Source of the DNA: a virus | IMG/VR virus record: IMGVR_UViG_3300042090_001067 | Coordinates: 1-37,883 of that record | Length of the DNA: 37,883 nt | Strand: one strand, 5' to 3' | Shown: in pieces, positions 6,370 to 13,934 of the stretch | Layout of the letters: every line of letters begins with the position of its first letter | Numbering within the stretch: the stretch's first letter is position 1 | Notes under the pieces: model-generated | Databases searched by the model: none | What the model saw: only the letters and a program-made list of their open reading frames with translations | What the model was told of the DNA's origin: nothing | Made by a program: the position numbers and the translations under genes

Positions 6370-6636
6370 ATGAATACAAAGGATATTAATGAAATCTTTC
6401 GTAAGCCTTTACTTGAAAAGCTGCAAGACATGCAAAAGGGACTAGAGGGGAATATAGACTTTATTTATCAAAACTCCCTCGTATGCGCTGATAAATGCGA
6501 TATGGTTGAATATGCAAGGGCGAACGGACAAATATGGGGACTCCAATTTGCAAAGGGAATGCTCGACGCGATTCTAAGATTAGAAGATAGAAGGGTAATA
6601 TGGGACAAGGCAAAAGAGTCGGATACATCCGAGTAA
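6370..6636 (+). CDS. Hypothetical helical protein
   Basis: An 88-residue acidic, predominantly helical protein with two cysteines (VCADKCDMVEYARANGQIWG, about 38-57). A GGAAAG site lies before the ATG. The C-terminal 37 bases overlap the recombinase start in another frame. No family recognised; its size and place suggest a co-transcribed accessory gene. Confidence 0.6.
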   Translation: MNTKDINEIFRKPLLEKLQDMQKGLEGNIDFIYQNSLVCADKCDMVEYARANGQIWGLQFAKGMLDAILRLEDRRVIWDKAKESDTSE

Positions 6637-7220
6637 GCACAACAGACCAAAATCCAGACCGGCAGCTTTCAGGTGTCGAAGTGGATAAAAAGTTTATTGA
6701 ATATGCTTCGGGTAAAAATATAAAAAGGCCGCAACTTATTGCGCTACTGGACTACGTACGCGAAGACGACATTGTAGTAGTCCACAGCATGGACAGGCTA
6801 GCCAGGAACGTAAAAGAGCTGCTGGATTTAATCGACCAACTCAATGCTAAGAAAGTGGCAGTCCACTTCGTAAAAGAAAAAATGGAGTTCACCGGAGCAA
6901 AAGATCACATGTCCAGAATGATCTTAACGGTTATGGGGGCTATTGCAGAATTAGAAAGGCAGCAGATACTGGAAAGGCAACGCGAGGGGATTGCTGAGGC
7001 GCAAAAGAAAGGAAAGTATCGGGGAGGTAAAACAAAAATGACTCCCGATAAGATAAAGCAACTTGAAGAGATGCTAAAAACACGAGAACCTAAAAGTAAA
7101 ATTGCATTAGGACTTGGAATTTCTCGATTTACCCTGTATAGATATTTAGAAAAAATTCAACCAGGAGCAGCAGCAGATGAAAAACGAGAAGCGGAAAGAG
7201 TTATACAGCCGAGAGTTTAA
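6600..7220 (+). CDS. Serine recombinase, resolvase/invertase family
   Basis: A 206-residue small serine recombinase. The N-terminal catalytic domain has VGYIRVSTTDQNPDRQ with nucleophile Ser13 and the conserved MDRLARN (64-70). The long E-helix follows (110-135), then a helix-turn-helix near 160-185 (SKIALGLGISRFTLYRYL). The length and C-terminal HTH fit Hin/Tn3-type invertases and resolvases, not large phage integrases. Likely jobs are resolving genome multimers or flipping a segment; I could not identify paired crossover sites. AAGGG lies before the ATG. It overlaps both neighbours. Confidence 0.9.
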   Translation: MGQGKRVGYIRVSTTDQNPDRQLSGVEVDKKFIEYASGKNIKRPQLIALLDYVREDDIVVVHSMDRLARNVKELLDLIDQLNAKKVAVHFVKEKMEFTGAKDHMSRMILTVMGAIAELERQQILERQREGIAEAQKKGKYRGGKTKMTPDKIKQLEEMLKTREPKSKIALGLGISRFTLYRYLEKIQPGAAADEKREAERVIQPRV

Positions 7221-7695
7221 ACTCAAGTTTATGGGTTATGGAGAATGGTTGGATGAGCCCGACGAGGTTACCTTTGAATATAAAGGAATAAAGTGTCTAG
7301 TTTTTCGCGTAGTAAAACGCGAGATTTACTGCCCAACCGAGGCTTATTTCGGAGGACACCTTTGCGGTTATATACTCCTACCTCCTGAACATCCTATGTG
7401 TGGGAAAGAATGCTGGGATGAGTTTGAGTGTCATCAAGGCGTAACTTTTCACGATGGGACAGATGAAGTCTGGATTCTTGGGTTTGATTGCGGCCATTTA
7501 GGCGACTTAATCCCTACGATGGAACACATGCACCGGACAATTCCTGAGCTTATAGAAATAAATAAAGCTTTTTCCACACCGGAGGGTTTTGAAAAACACC
7601 CTTGGTTTCACCCCACATATAAAAACGTTGACTTTTGCATCAAGGAATGTAAGTCCCTAGCCAAACAAGCCGCAAAGATGATGGTGCCAGCATGA
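7177..7695 (+). CDS. Conserved phage protein, paralog 1 (GHLCGYI family)
   Basis: A 172-residue protein. Conserved features are GEWLDEPDEVTFEYKGIKC (23-41), GGHLCGYILLPPEHPMCGK, the GVTFHDG turn and FDCGHLGDLIP. These match a widespread phage and prophage family without known function, whose invariant His, Cys and Asp residues suggest a metal-binding fold. It begins inside the recombinase 3' end with AGGAG seven bases upstream. A diverged second copy lies at 8208, so the gene was duplicated and the copies are separated by two truncated genes. Confidence 0.75.
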   Translation: MKNEKRKELYSREFKLKFMGYGEWLDEPDEVTFEYKGIKCLVFRVVKREIYCPTEAYFGGHLCGYILLPPEHPMCGKECWDEFECHQGVTFHDGTDEVWILGFDCGHLGDLIPTMEHMHRTIPELIEINKAFSTPEGFEKHPWFHPTYKNVDFCIKECKSLAKQAAKMMVPA

Positions 7696-7847
7696 GCTGC
7701 TTCGACTGCAAAAAGATGCACCCAAAGTGCAAGGCTCAGTGTTGCGGTGTCGTTCCTATCCCTAAAGAAACTTACGCTAACAACAAACACAAAATAGTTA
7801 GGACACCCCATGATCTTGTCGATGCTGGTACGGACGTTAAAAGATGA
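7692..7847 (+). CDS. Truncated YkgJ-like cysteine-cluster protein
   Basis: A 51-residue protein with CFDCKKMHPKCKAQCCG at its start, the CxxC...CxxxCC pattern of YkgJ-type zinc/iron cluster proteins. YkgJ proteins are normally over 80 residues with further cysteines downstream; here the reading frame stops early, inside the next gene. It overlaps the previous stop and the next start (both ATGA). It is either a minimal functional cluster protein or the 5' remnant left by a deletion. Confidence 0.55.
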   Translation: MSCFDCKKMHPKCKAQCCGVVPIPKETYANNKHKIVRTPHDLVDAGTDVKR

Positions 7848-8218
7848 AGATTGATTGCGTAGCAGACTTGCACGGTTTCTATCCTGAAACTCCAGGGGGA
7901 GACGTTCTTATTGTAGGCGGCGACTTAACAAAGTCTAACAGGCAGTGGCAATACCTAGAATTTAGGAACTGGCTACGCGCCCAGGATTACAAGCACCGTA
8001 TTCTAGTCTGCAGAAAAGCCTTTGGAAAACATTTGATATTAGTTGCAAAGGCTTTACACGATATTGAATGGGTTGATAGCTGTGATTATGGAGAAGGAGA
8101 CGAGGTTAAAGCCATAATGAAAGTTGTAAATCCTAAAGATGTATTAAACTCATCGATTCATGACGCAAAATCTATAATAAAAACATTACAGGAGATAATT
8201 GCTCTTAATGAAAAATGA
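7844..8218 (+). CDS. Chimeric protein: phosphoesterase N-terminus fused to a second phage domain
   Basis: A 124-residue protein. Residues 1-55 match the start of calcineurin-like metallophosphoesterases (MKIDCVADLHGFYPETPGGD, then VGGDLT). The sequence departs just where the essential GNHD motif should follow HRILV. Residues 58-124 resemble another small phage family (HDIEWVDSCDYGEGDE). Without GNHD and later histidines it cannot be an active phosphoesterase. A deletion joining two genes in frame is the simplest origin. Translation is coupled to its neighbours. Confidence 0.65.
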   Translation: MKIDCVADLHGFYPETPGGDVLIVGGDLTKSNRQWQYLEFRNWLRAQDYKHRILVCRKAFGKHLILVAKALHDIEWVDSCDYGEGDEVKAIMKVVNPKDVLNSSIHDAKSIIKTLQEIIALNEK

Positions 8219-8717
8219 AACACGACAGACCTTATATGATCGACAATTCAAAATAAAACATCTTGGATACGGAGAATGGATTGACGAGCCAGATCGTATC
8301 GAATTCGAATACAAGGGCATAAAATGCTTGGTGATTAGGATTTGTAAGAGAGAACCATGTGCCCATGAAGAGGCCTGGTTTGGTGGTCATCTTTGCGGCT
8401 ATATTTTCCTTCCAAAAGAACATCCACTTTACGGAAAAGATATTGATGAAGTGGATTTACCTTGTCATTTTGGTGTGACTTTTGCAGAAAAAACTCAAGA
8501 AGGCCATATGATTGGTTTTGATTGTGCCCATTCAGAAGACTTAATTCCTTCTATGGTTCAATTGGGAAAACGCTTCTCGATTTCTGAAATTTTCCCTGTA
8601 CCCGAAAATCTCAAAGATCACCCTTTGTTTAAACCTATTTATCGAAATATGTCCTATTGCATTAAACAATGCAAAAGAATGGTAAGAGAGGCTCTGAAAA
8701 TGACAGAAACTGTATGA
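8208..8717 (+). CDS. Conserved phage protein, paralog 2 (GHLCGYI family)
   Basis: A 169-residue protein, clearly homologous along its length to the product at 7177: GEWIDEPDRIEFEYKGIKC, GGHLCGYIFLPKEHPLYGK, FGVTF and FDCAHSEDLIP. ATG 8208 was chosen; an in-frame TTG three codons earlier sits too close to the AGGAG (8190-8194). The first 11 bases overlap the chimeric gene. Last gene of the rightward arm, ending at the terminator at 8725-8746. Confidence 0.75.
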   Translation: MKNETRQTLYDRQFKIKHLGYGEWIDEPDRIEFEYKGIKCLVIRICKREPCAHEEAWFGGHLCGYIFLPKEHPLYGKDIDEVDLPCHFGVTFAEKTQEGHMIGFDCAHSEDLIPSMVQLGKRFSISEIFPVPENLKDHPLFKPIYRNMSYCIKQCKRMVREALKMTETV

Positions 8718-8724
8718 AAAGAAA

Positions 8725-8746
8725 GGATGGGATTTTAACCCCATCC
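8725..8746. terminator. Bidirectional hairpin between convergent operons
   Basis: GGATGGG (8725-8731) pairs with CCCATCC (8740-8746) across an 8-base loop. On the minus strand it is followed by TTTCTTTTC, a usable T-tract for the leftward arm. On the plus strand no T-run follows. It lies between the two convergent gene arms. Confidence 0.6.
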
Positions 8747-8821
8747 TCGCTCACTTCAACACGTACCCAAGGACATCACACAACTTTATTTTTTTCTCTT
8801 CTTTGCCAAAATCGCAGAAGG

Positions 8822-8959
8822 TTAACAGCCTTTCTTTTTCATGGCTTTTTTCATGCCCATTTTCTCATGCTTCTTATCATTTTTCTTGTCCATCTTTTCT
8901 AGCCTTTCCATGCCCTTATCGATGACTTTTTTTTCTTTTTTGATTAACTTGTCCATCAT
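8822..8959 (-). CDS. Small Lys/Met-rich protein
   Basis: A 45-residue very basic protein (start MMDKLIKKEKKVIDKGMERL, end KKKGC), almost all helix-forming residues. Its ATG overlaps the stop of the gene upstream on the minus strand (8956). Similar short Lys-rich helical proteins sit among phage structural genes and may associate with DNA in the capsid; function unknown. Last gene of the leftward arm. Confidence 0.55.
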   Translation of the reverse strand: MMDKLIKKEKKVIDKGMERLEKMDKKNDKKHEKMGMKKAMKKKGC

Positions 8960-9099
8960 TTTGCCTTTTTTCTTGGTATTTTTACGCCGGATTTTCTGGC
9001 CGTCTCCAATGCAATTGCTACAGCCTGTTTATAGGGATGAATTTTTTCTTCCGTTTTAATGTTTTTTCCAATATTTTTCTTGCCTGGCAACAATGGCAT
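8956..9099 (-). CDS. Small basic conserved phage protein
   Basis: A 47-residue protein with KNIKTEEKIHPYKQAVAIAL followed by ETARKSGVKIPRKKAK. This closely follows a short conserved phage protein pattern (KQAVAIALxxARKxGxKIPKKK) that I recall next to structural genes, without known function. Four-base overlap with the next gene, and nine bases after the lipoprotein gene. Confidence 0.7.
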   Translation of the reverse strand: MPLLPGKKNIGKNIKTEEKIHPYKQAVAIALETARKSGVKIPRKKAK

Positions 9100-9107
9100 A
9101 CAGATAC

Positions 9108-9302
9108 TCACTTCGGTAATGGTTGATTGTTTTTCACGTCTACAGAGATGTTTACATCTGTTTGTTTTTGGATAGACTCTTTGCTCACCGAGACCCTTAT
9201 GGCTTCATCGTCGGCAATATCTTCAGCTGCTTGATATAATTGTGGAAGTGTGTTGCAGGCCATCAGAGAGGTTAGCGCAGAAATATAAATAAGCTTATTC
9301 AC
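9108..9302 (-). CDS. Small lipoprotein, possible outer-membrane spanin-like protein
   Basis: A 64-residue protein from a GTG at 9302 with GGGGG five bases upstream (a TTG four codons earlier lacks a site). The N-terminus VNKLIYISALTSLMAC is a lipoprotein signal with lipobox LMAC, giving a mature peptide of about 48 acidic-to-neutral residues ending in VKNNQPLPK. This suggests export and anchoring, and hence a Gram-negative-type envelope. Phage-coded small lipoproteins are often Rz1-type o-spanins or exclusion proteins; no partner i-spanin is identified. Confidence 0.6.
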   Translation of the reverse strand: MNKLIYISALTSLMACNTLPQLYQAAEDIADDEAIRVSVSKESIQKQTDVNISVDVKNNQPLPK

Positions 9303-9317
9303 CCTTACCCCCAAGTA

Positions 9318-10109
9318 ATGTTTATGGTATTCGTGGCTTTTCTCATGTGTATCATTTCACGTCTTTCAGCGCAACAACATCACCTCTCTATATGCACGAT
9401 TTTTCGTGATGACGCCAAATATCTTCCTGAATGGATAGATTTCCATCGTAGCCAGGGTGTAGACCATTTTTACCTATATGACAATTTGAGTAATGATGAT
9501 CCTGAATACGTGCTAAAAGATTATATAAAAGACGGCTCCGTAACGCTAGTCAAATGGCCTTATGAATCTCTTAACCAAGCGGATTGGAATAAAATACAAT
9601 GTAGCGCATATATGCATTGTGTGAAAAAATACGGCCACAACAGTTTGTGGATGGCTTTTTTAGATACGGATGAATTTCTTTTTTGCCCAAACAAATCAGG
9701 CATTGGAAAATTTCTTTTTGGTCTCGACAAGAAGATAAAATCTATAAGCGCCTTTTGGCGTATGTATGGGACAGGTAATTTGAAAATACCCGATGGAGGG
9801 ATGCTTAGAAAGCATTTATTGTATAGAGCCGAAGATGATAATGGAGCACACGTACTCGCGAAGCCCATTGCACAGACAAAATATATCAAGGACATCATAA
9901 ATCCACATCATGTCATATTAAAAAAAGGCCGACACCTCAATATGAGCCCTGATGCCATAAGAATAAATCATTATTGGTCTAGAGACCTGGAATTCTTTCA
10001 TAACGTAAAGTTGTCTAGGCGACAAAAATGGTATCTGAACCGGCAAGAGGAAATTGATCGAGAATCATGGCTAAACGATGTTTACGATCCCATACTTAGA
10101 GACTTTTAG
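9318..10109 (+). CDS. Glycosyltransferase, GT92/DUF23-like, with N-terminal hydrophobic segment
   Basis: A 263-residue protein. Residues 1-18 are hydrophobic and end in LSAQQ, like a signal peptide or membrane anchor. The rest is a GT-A-type transferase: LSICTIFRDDAKYLPEWIDF (23-42), YLYDNLSNDDP, the metal-binding LDTDEF (115-120), then INHYWSRDLEFF near residue 216. It is a lone plus-strand gene beside the tail-fibre genes, with its stop overlapping the beta-helix fibre by four bases. It may alter host surface glycans or phage fibres. No good ribosome site is seen. Confidence 0.75.
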   Translation: MFMVFVAFLMCIISRLSAQQHHLSICTIFRDDAKYLPEWIDFHRSQGVDHFYLYDNLSNDDPEYVLKDYIKDGSVTLVKWPYESLNQADWNKIQCSAYMHCVKKYGHNSLWMAFLDTDEFLFCPNKSGIGKFLFGLDKKIKSISAFWRMYGTGNLKIPDGGMLRKHLLYRAEDDNGAHVLAKPIAQTKYIKDIINPHHVILKKGRHLNMSPDAIRINHYWSRDLEFFHNVKLSRRQKWYLNRQEEIDRESWLNDVYDPILRDF

Positions 10110-11416
10110 CCTACTCTTGTTCCCGAAATTCGACATGATACAGTCAATGACCCAGTTGTAAAAACACCCTCTCCAATAGCATACACTGTCGTTGTAGATG
10201 ATAACGTTATGCGGAAGGACGGGACTGCCAATGAAAACGCATAACCAGTTACACCAGCACTCTGTGCATAGGTTTTTTGGTCTCCATAATTTCCCGCGAA
10301 TGTATTATTTGTGGTGCTGATTCCCAAAATGGCATACGTACTGATTCCGGTATATGCAAAAACGGCCGCACATGTTACGTCCCAAATTCCTGGACTCAAT
10401 GATATGCTTATAATTGTTGCTGGGGTTCCAGTCGATGGGGTACCCGACCCTTGATATGCTGTAATGTATTCTCCAATATATCCTGCACTAGGGGCGGTGC
10501 CCTGTGTCAGGCCAGATGCGGCTCCCCCTGACTGCGTAGTTACATTGCTGAAATGTGAACTTCCCGTATAAAGAACGCCTTCACTTTGAAATGTGCCGCC
10601 ACCTGTTATGCAGTTCGTATTGGACGATGAAATCTCGCATAAAGTACAGCCAACGTTGGTTCCGCTACCTATTGAAAGCGCCGATGCCGTTCCAGAGGCT
10701 ATTGAACAGGTTGCAATTGAATTTGCCCCTGTTCCCGCAGTAGTAATGCAAGTGGTGTTTATTGCAGACGTGTTAAATTGACAAAAAGCGCCATTAATAA
10801 CGCCTGATGAAGAAGTGGATAAGGCACAGGTTAAGTTGGAAAATGATAGCGATACGATTCCAGCAGAATTGCTACTCGCCGTTGTGCTGGAGCCAGAATT
10901 GTCTAAATTACAATAACGAAATTTCAATGTTCCACCACTGGACATGGTGTAGACGGAGATCCCCGTGGTCCCCAGATTCATAGAGCATAAAGACAGTGTG
11001 ATCGATGATGACCCAGAAGAACTGCTATAGTTGATTCCGGTATTGTTTGAGAGATTGAGATAGCAGTTTGTGAGATTCACGACGCTAGCGGCGCTTCCAG
11101 TCACTGCTACAACGTATGTGCTATTCGTCTGCATGTTTAGATTTGATAAATTTACGGTATAGGCGCCCGTTACCGTGAATTCACCGTCTATCACTACCTG
11201 ACTAGTAGAATCCCCCACCTGTCCGCATATATTTATGTTCGAACCTACCGTATTGTTTTCGGTATAAGTTCCAGGCATGATGAAAATCGTGTCCCCACTT
11301 GAAGCGTCCGACAATGCGCCTGAAATACTTGTATGCGTTCCTTCTCCGGCAACAGTGCTGACAACCCATTTTGCAGGTGAAAAGTAATTGATAGCATTGG
11401 AATTTTTGCCCGCCAT
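10106..11416 (-). CDS. Tail fibre/appendage with right-handed beta-helix
   Basis: A 436-residue protein. After a head region, ALSDASSGDTIFIMPGTYTE (34-53) is the classic start of pectate-lyase-like beta-helices. Serial short strands follow with stacked Asn, Ser, Thr and Cys (about 55-290). The C-terminal domain (about 310-436: GIWDVTCAAVFAY, then TTTVYAIGEGVF) matches a common phage appendage tip. Expected to be a trimeric receptor-binding or capsule-degrading fibre; no catalytic residues are evident. Thirteen or more cysteines are unusual for a fibre. Confidence 0.7.
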   Translation of the reverse strand: MAGKNSNAINYFSPAKWVVSTVAGEGTHTSISGALSDASSGDTIFIMPGTYTENNTVGSNINICGQVGDSTSQVVIDGEFTVTGAYTVNLSNLNMQTNSTYVVAVTGSAASVVNLTNCYLNLSNNTGINYSSSSGSSSITLSLCSMNLGTTGISVYTMSSGGTLKFRYCNLDNSGSSTTASSNSAGIVSLSFSNLTCALSTSSSGVINGAFCQFNTSAINTTCITTAGTGANSIATCSIASGTASALSIGSGTNVGCTLCEISSSNTNCITGGGTFQSEGVLYTGSSHFSNVTTQSGGAASGLTQGTAPSAGYIGEYITAYQGSGTPSTGTPATIISISLSPGIWDVTCAAVFAYTGISTYAILGISTTNNTFAGNYGDQKTYAQSAGVTGYAFSLAVPSFRITLSSTTTVYAIGEGVFTTGSLTVSCRISGTRVG

Positions 11417-11436
11417 TATTTTTCTCTATTTTATGG

Positions 11437-11922
11437 TTACGTTACGGTAAAAGTACCGATCACTTGCGTTGCAATCCAATTCGTGTCAGTGCTTCTATAG
11501 ACAAGCGTCACTGAATCACCATTAAAATTACTTGCTGCTGTGCCAGCTGAGGCGCTTTTTGCTTTTCCTATTTGTATAGTCTGTCCCGTATTTGCTGTAA
11601 TCGTTAAAATTCCACTTGCTGAATCTACCGCGAACGCTATTGTATCGCCTTGTGCTGGAGATGCCGGCAATGTTGCTGTCGCTGTAGCGGTAACAAAATA
11701 ACCGTTGTTTTTAGCTGCGTTAAAGTTCGTCGCTTCATCTGTCCATGTACCGACTATTGAACCCGTAGTGGCAATAGTCGTATTGCCGGCTGTACCACTC
11801 GCATTCGTTAACGATATACCCGACCCAGCCTGAAAGGTTCGACCGGTAAAAGTTGCTGTTCCGTCAAAAACTACATAACCCGATGCCGTTATATTTAGGG
11901 CATTACCTGGTGTGGCGACCAT
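11437..11922 (-). CDS. Appendage protein, paralog A
   Basis: A 161-residue Gly/Ala/Thr-rich beta protein. Its C-terminal half (a GDTIAF segment, then ITANTGQTIQIGKAKSA, then GDSVTLVYRSTDTNW) parallels that of the next gene (11935-12450). It is probably a small appendage, head-fibre or tail-knob subunit carrying the same domain. AAAGGAG lies upstream of the ATG. It sits among tail-fibre genes. Confidence 0.6.
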   Translation of the reverse strand: MVATPGNALNITASGYVVFDGTATFTGRTFQAGSGISLTNASGTAGNTTIATTGSIVGTWTDEATNFNAAKNNGYFVTATATATLPASPAQGDTIAFAVDSASGILTITANTGQTIQIGKAKSASAGTAASNFNGDSVTLVYRSTDTNWIATQVIGTFTVT

Positions 11923-11934
11923 ATTGAAACTCCT

Positions 11935-12450
11935 TTAATTTAAGCTGAGAGTGCCTTGTGGGCTGAAACTCTGAAAAATATTTGAACCTACATAAACAAA
12001 TTCTACAAAATCACCTACTGTATTAGAGATCAAATACCCCGAGCCCGCAGTAGTAGAGGCCGATCCGACAATCATCTGTTGACCACCATTTTGATTAATC
12101 TGGAAACGGCTTGTCGTGGAAGCGATGATGAATGTATCCCCAAAATTTGGGGCAAGCGGCAAAATGAAAGTTACTAAGTTGGTCCCCTGACAGCTATATC
12201 CATTTTCTGCAATGATTTGTATTGGATTAGGTGGAGAAATACTCGTGACGAGATTCCAAGTGAACCCAGAAGATGTCACCCTTATAGTGATAACTTGTCC
12301 GGTCGTATCGACAGTCACCCCTCCTTCGCCTACAATGTCGATTATATGATTGACCGCAGAAGCTCCAGGGCCTGTATTCCCCTGGAAAATTATAGGCACA
12401 TTTCCTGGTATATTCCCATCGGCGATATTGATTATGCCGGCTTGGCTCAT
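11935..12450 (-). CDS. Appendage protein, paralog B
   Basis: A 171-residue beta-rich protein with a collagen-like turn near QGNTGPGASAVNHIIDIVGE and a C-terminal domain paralogous to the neighbour's (GDTFIIASTTSRFQINQNGG, then GDFVEFVYVGSN). Its start overlaps the stop of the coiled-coil gene by four bases. Probably a structural appendage; no enzymatic motif. Confidence 0.6.
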   Translation of the reverse strand: MSQAGIINIADGNIPGNVPIIFQGNTGPGASAVNHIIDIVGEGGVTVDTTGQVITIRVTSSGFTWNLVTSISPPNPIQIIAENGYSCQGTNLVTFILPLAPNFGDTFIIASTTSRFQINQNGGQQMIVGSASTTAGSGYLISNTVGDFVEFVYVGSNIFQSFSPQGTLSLN

Positions 12451-13376
12451 GATGAAGCCTTATCTAACTCCATTTTCTTGAAAAGCAACGATAGGTTTTC
12501 CATCTTCTTCTCCAAAATCGCAATCTGCTGGCTGCAATTATTGGATTTCAAAATCGCATTTTTGCTATCGAATTCCATGGCTTCCATCTTTTTATAGATC
12601 TCATTTTTTGCTAGATCTATCAGGGGGATTGGATTTTTAGCTTCATTCTTCGATTGCAAAATTTTCGAGTCCATCCATTCCGATAAATTATCGAAAGAGG
12701 TTCTTAATTCATTCTTTAACGAATCATGAGAAGACTGACATTTTTCTTCTATTGCGCTCATCTTCGAATTTTGAGAACCGATCATTCGGTTAGATTCGGA
12801 GATTTTATTTTCTACGGTTTCCAATGCCAGCTTTATATTTTCGGAAATTCTTTCCTGTTTTCCTGGTAGCGATTCGAGATATTTCAATCTTTGGAAGATA
12901 TTTTCATGTGCTTCTTTTGAATATTTCGCGTGAGTTTCCAGGTCGTGTTTTTTTACTACAAGATTTTCAATCTCACCGTGAGAATTCAAGATTTTCTCAA
13001 GTCTCTTTTCCACATCATCGAATTTTTTGATGAATTTAGATGACGAATCATGATGGGACAGTTCCCTTTCCACGGATTCGGACAGTTCTTTTTTTATTGC
13101 TTTACACTCTAATTGATTTTCCTTCATGTTTTCCTGAAGAAAACTTCTAAGAGATTTCAATTCTTGGCTAAATTGATCGAACTGCTTCTCACAATGTTCA
13201 ACGATTTCTTTCTTTAAAATTTGGATAAGTGGCTTGACGGAATTGAATTCAGAGATTACTTGTTCGTATTCCTGAACTTTTTTCCGTATAAATGGCCATA
13301 GGCGTTCCAATTCCGATATCCTATCTGAATCAGATTGCTGGGAATCTAGCAAATTGAAAAATTTTCCGTCGCTCAT
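12447..13376 (-). CDS. Long coiled-coil structural protein
   Basis: A 309-residue protein, nearly all helical with heptad-like spacing from about residue 15 to the end (ISELERLWPFIRKKVQEYEQ at the start). It is acidic and low in Gly and Pro. Placed between fibre genes and overlapping neighbours at both ends (four bases each), it is probably a fibre stalk, chaperone or connector. No family recognised. Confidence 0.55.
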   Translation of the reverse strand: MSDGKFFNLLDSQQSDSDRISELERLWPFIRKKVQEYEQVISEFNSVKPLIQILKKEIVEHCEKQFDQFSQELKSLRSFLQENMKENQLECKAIKKELSESVERELSHHDSSSKFIKKFDDVEKRLEKILNSHGEIENLVVKKHDLETHAKYSKEAHENIFQRLKYLESLPGKQERISENIKLALETVENKISESNRMIGSQNSKMSAIEEKCQSSHDSLKNELRTSFDNLSEWMDSKILQSKNEAKNPIPLIDLAKNEIYKKMEAMEFDSKNAILKSNNCSQQIAILEKKMENLSLLFKKMELDKASS

Positions 13377-13720
13377 GCGTCACCATTCCCGTATATGACT
13401 TCAACATACACAGCCCCTTTAGTCGGGGTGCTACTTTGTCTAACATAAATGATTGTGCCTACGGGAAGGGCAAAAATCCCATCACCTAGACCGCCGCTTT
13501 TATTAGTCGTTAGATCGAACAATTTGAATGAATTTGCCGCGATGAACAATTTGTCATTGACCCCATCATTGCTGATAAACATGTCGCCATCGGTGTTATT
13601 CGTAAAACAAACAAGCCTAGCAGCATGAGTAAAAGCCGTCCCAACAGCAGCATATGAAACTGATGTCGATCCATATGCTATAGAACGCAATGTATCAAGT
13701 TGAACAATCTGTGACCACAT
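13373..13720 (-). CDS. Small structural protein
   Basis: A 115-residue protein from the ATG at 13720, preferred because AGAGG lies eight bases upstream and the preceding gene stops at 13722; a start nine codons earlier lies inside that gene. Beta-rich: TSVSYAAVGTAFTHAARLVC, then NNTDGDMFISNDGVNDKLFI, ending GAVYVEVIYGNGDA. This pattern recurs in small phage head or tail decoration proteins. Exact role unknown. Confidence 0.6.
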   Translation of the reverse strand: MWSQIVQLDTLRSIAYGSTSVSYAAVGTAFTHAARLVCFTNNTDGDMFISNDGVNDKLFIAANSFKLFDLTTNKSGGLGDGIFALPVGTIIYVRQSSTPTKGAVYVEVIYGNGDA

Positions 13721-13721
13721 A

Positions 13722-13922
13722 TCATGCCTCTTTATCGTTTTCACCAACCGCCGTCGCTATTTGCGGCGACGGTTGATGTTGCGTTTTAATAAGGGCTAAA
13801 TACTGCAAAAATTCTAATAGCATTTTTTCGGCGACATCGATAGTGATGCCATTTTCTAAAATCCAATGGCTGCTTTTCCCATCGATTTTCGATAAGAACC
13901 TAGTGACGTTCTCCATTTCCAT
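13722..13922 (-). CDS. Small hypothetical protein
   Basis: A 66-residue helical protein (IDVAEKMLLEFLQYLALIK near 28-46). An AGGGGC site precedes the ATG, and its stop lies one base before the next ATG. It follows the long fibre gene; possibly a fibre chaperone or assembly factor by position only. Confidence 0.5.
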   Translation of the reverse strand: MEMENVTRFLSKIDGKSSHWILENGITIDVAEKMLLEFLQYLALIKTQHQPSPQIATAVGENDKEA

Positions 13923-13934
13923 TTTTTGCCCCTA

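Noticed and set aside
8669-9059. Plus-strand frames rich in Phe, Leu and Ser resembling membrane proteins
   Set aside because: They are the reverse complement of Lys-rich minus-strand genes at 8822-9099, which have family resemblance and overlapping starts and stops.
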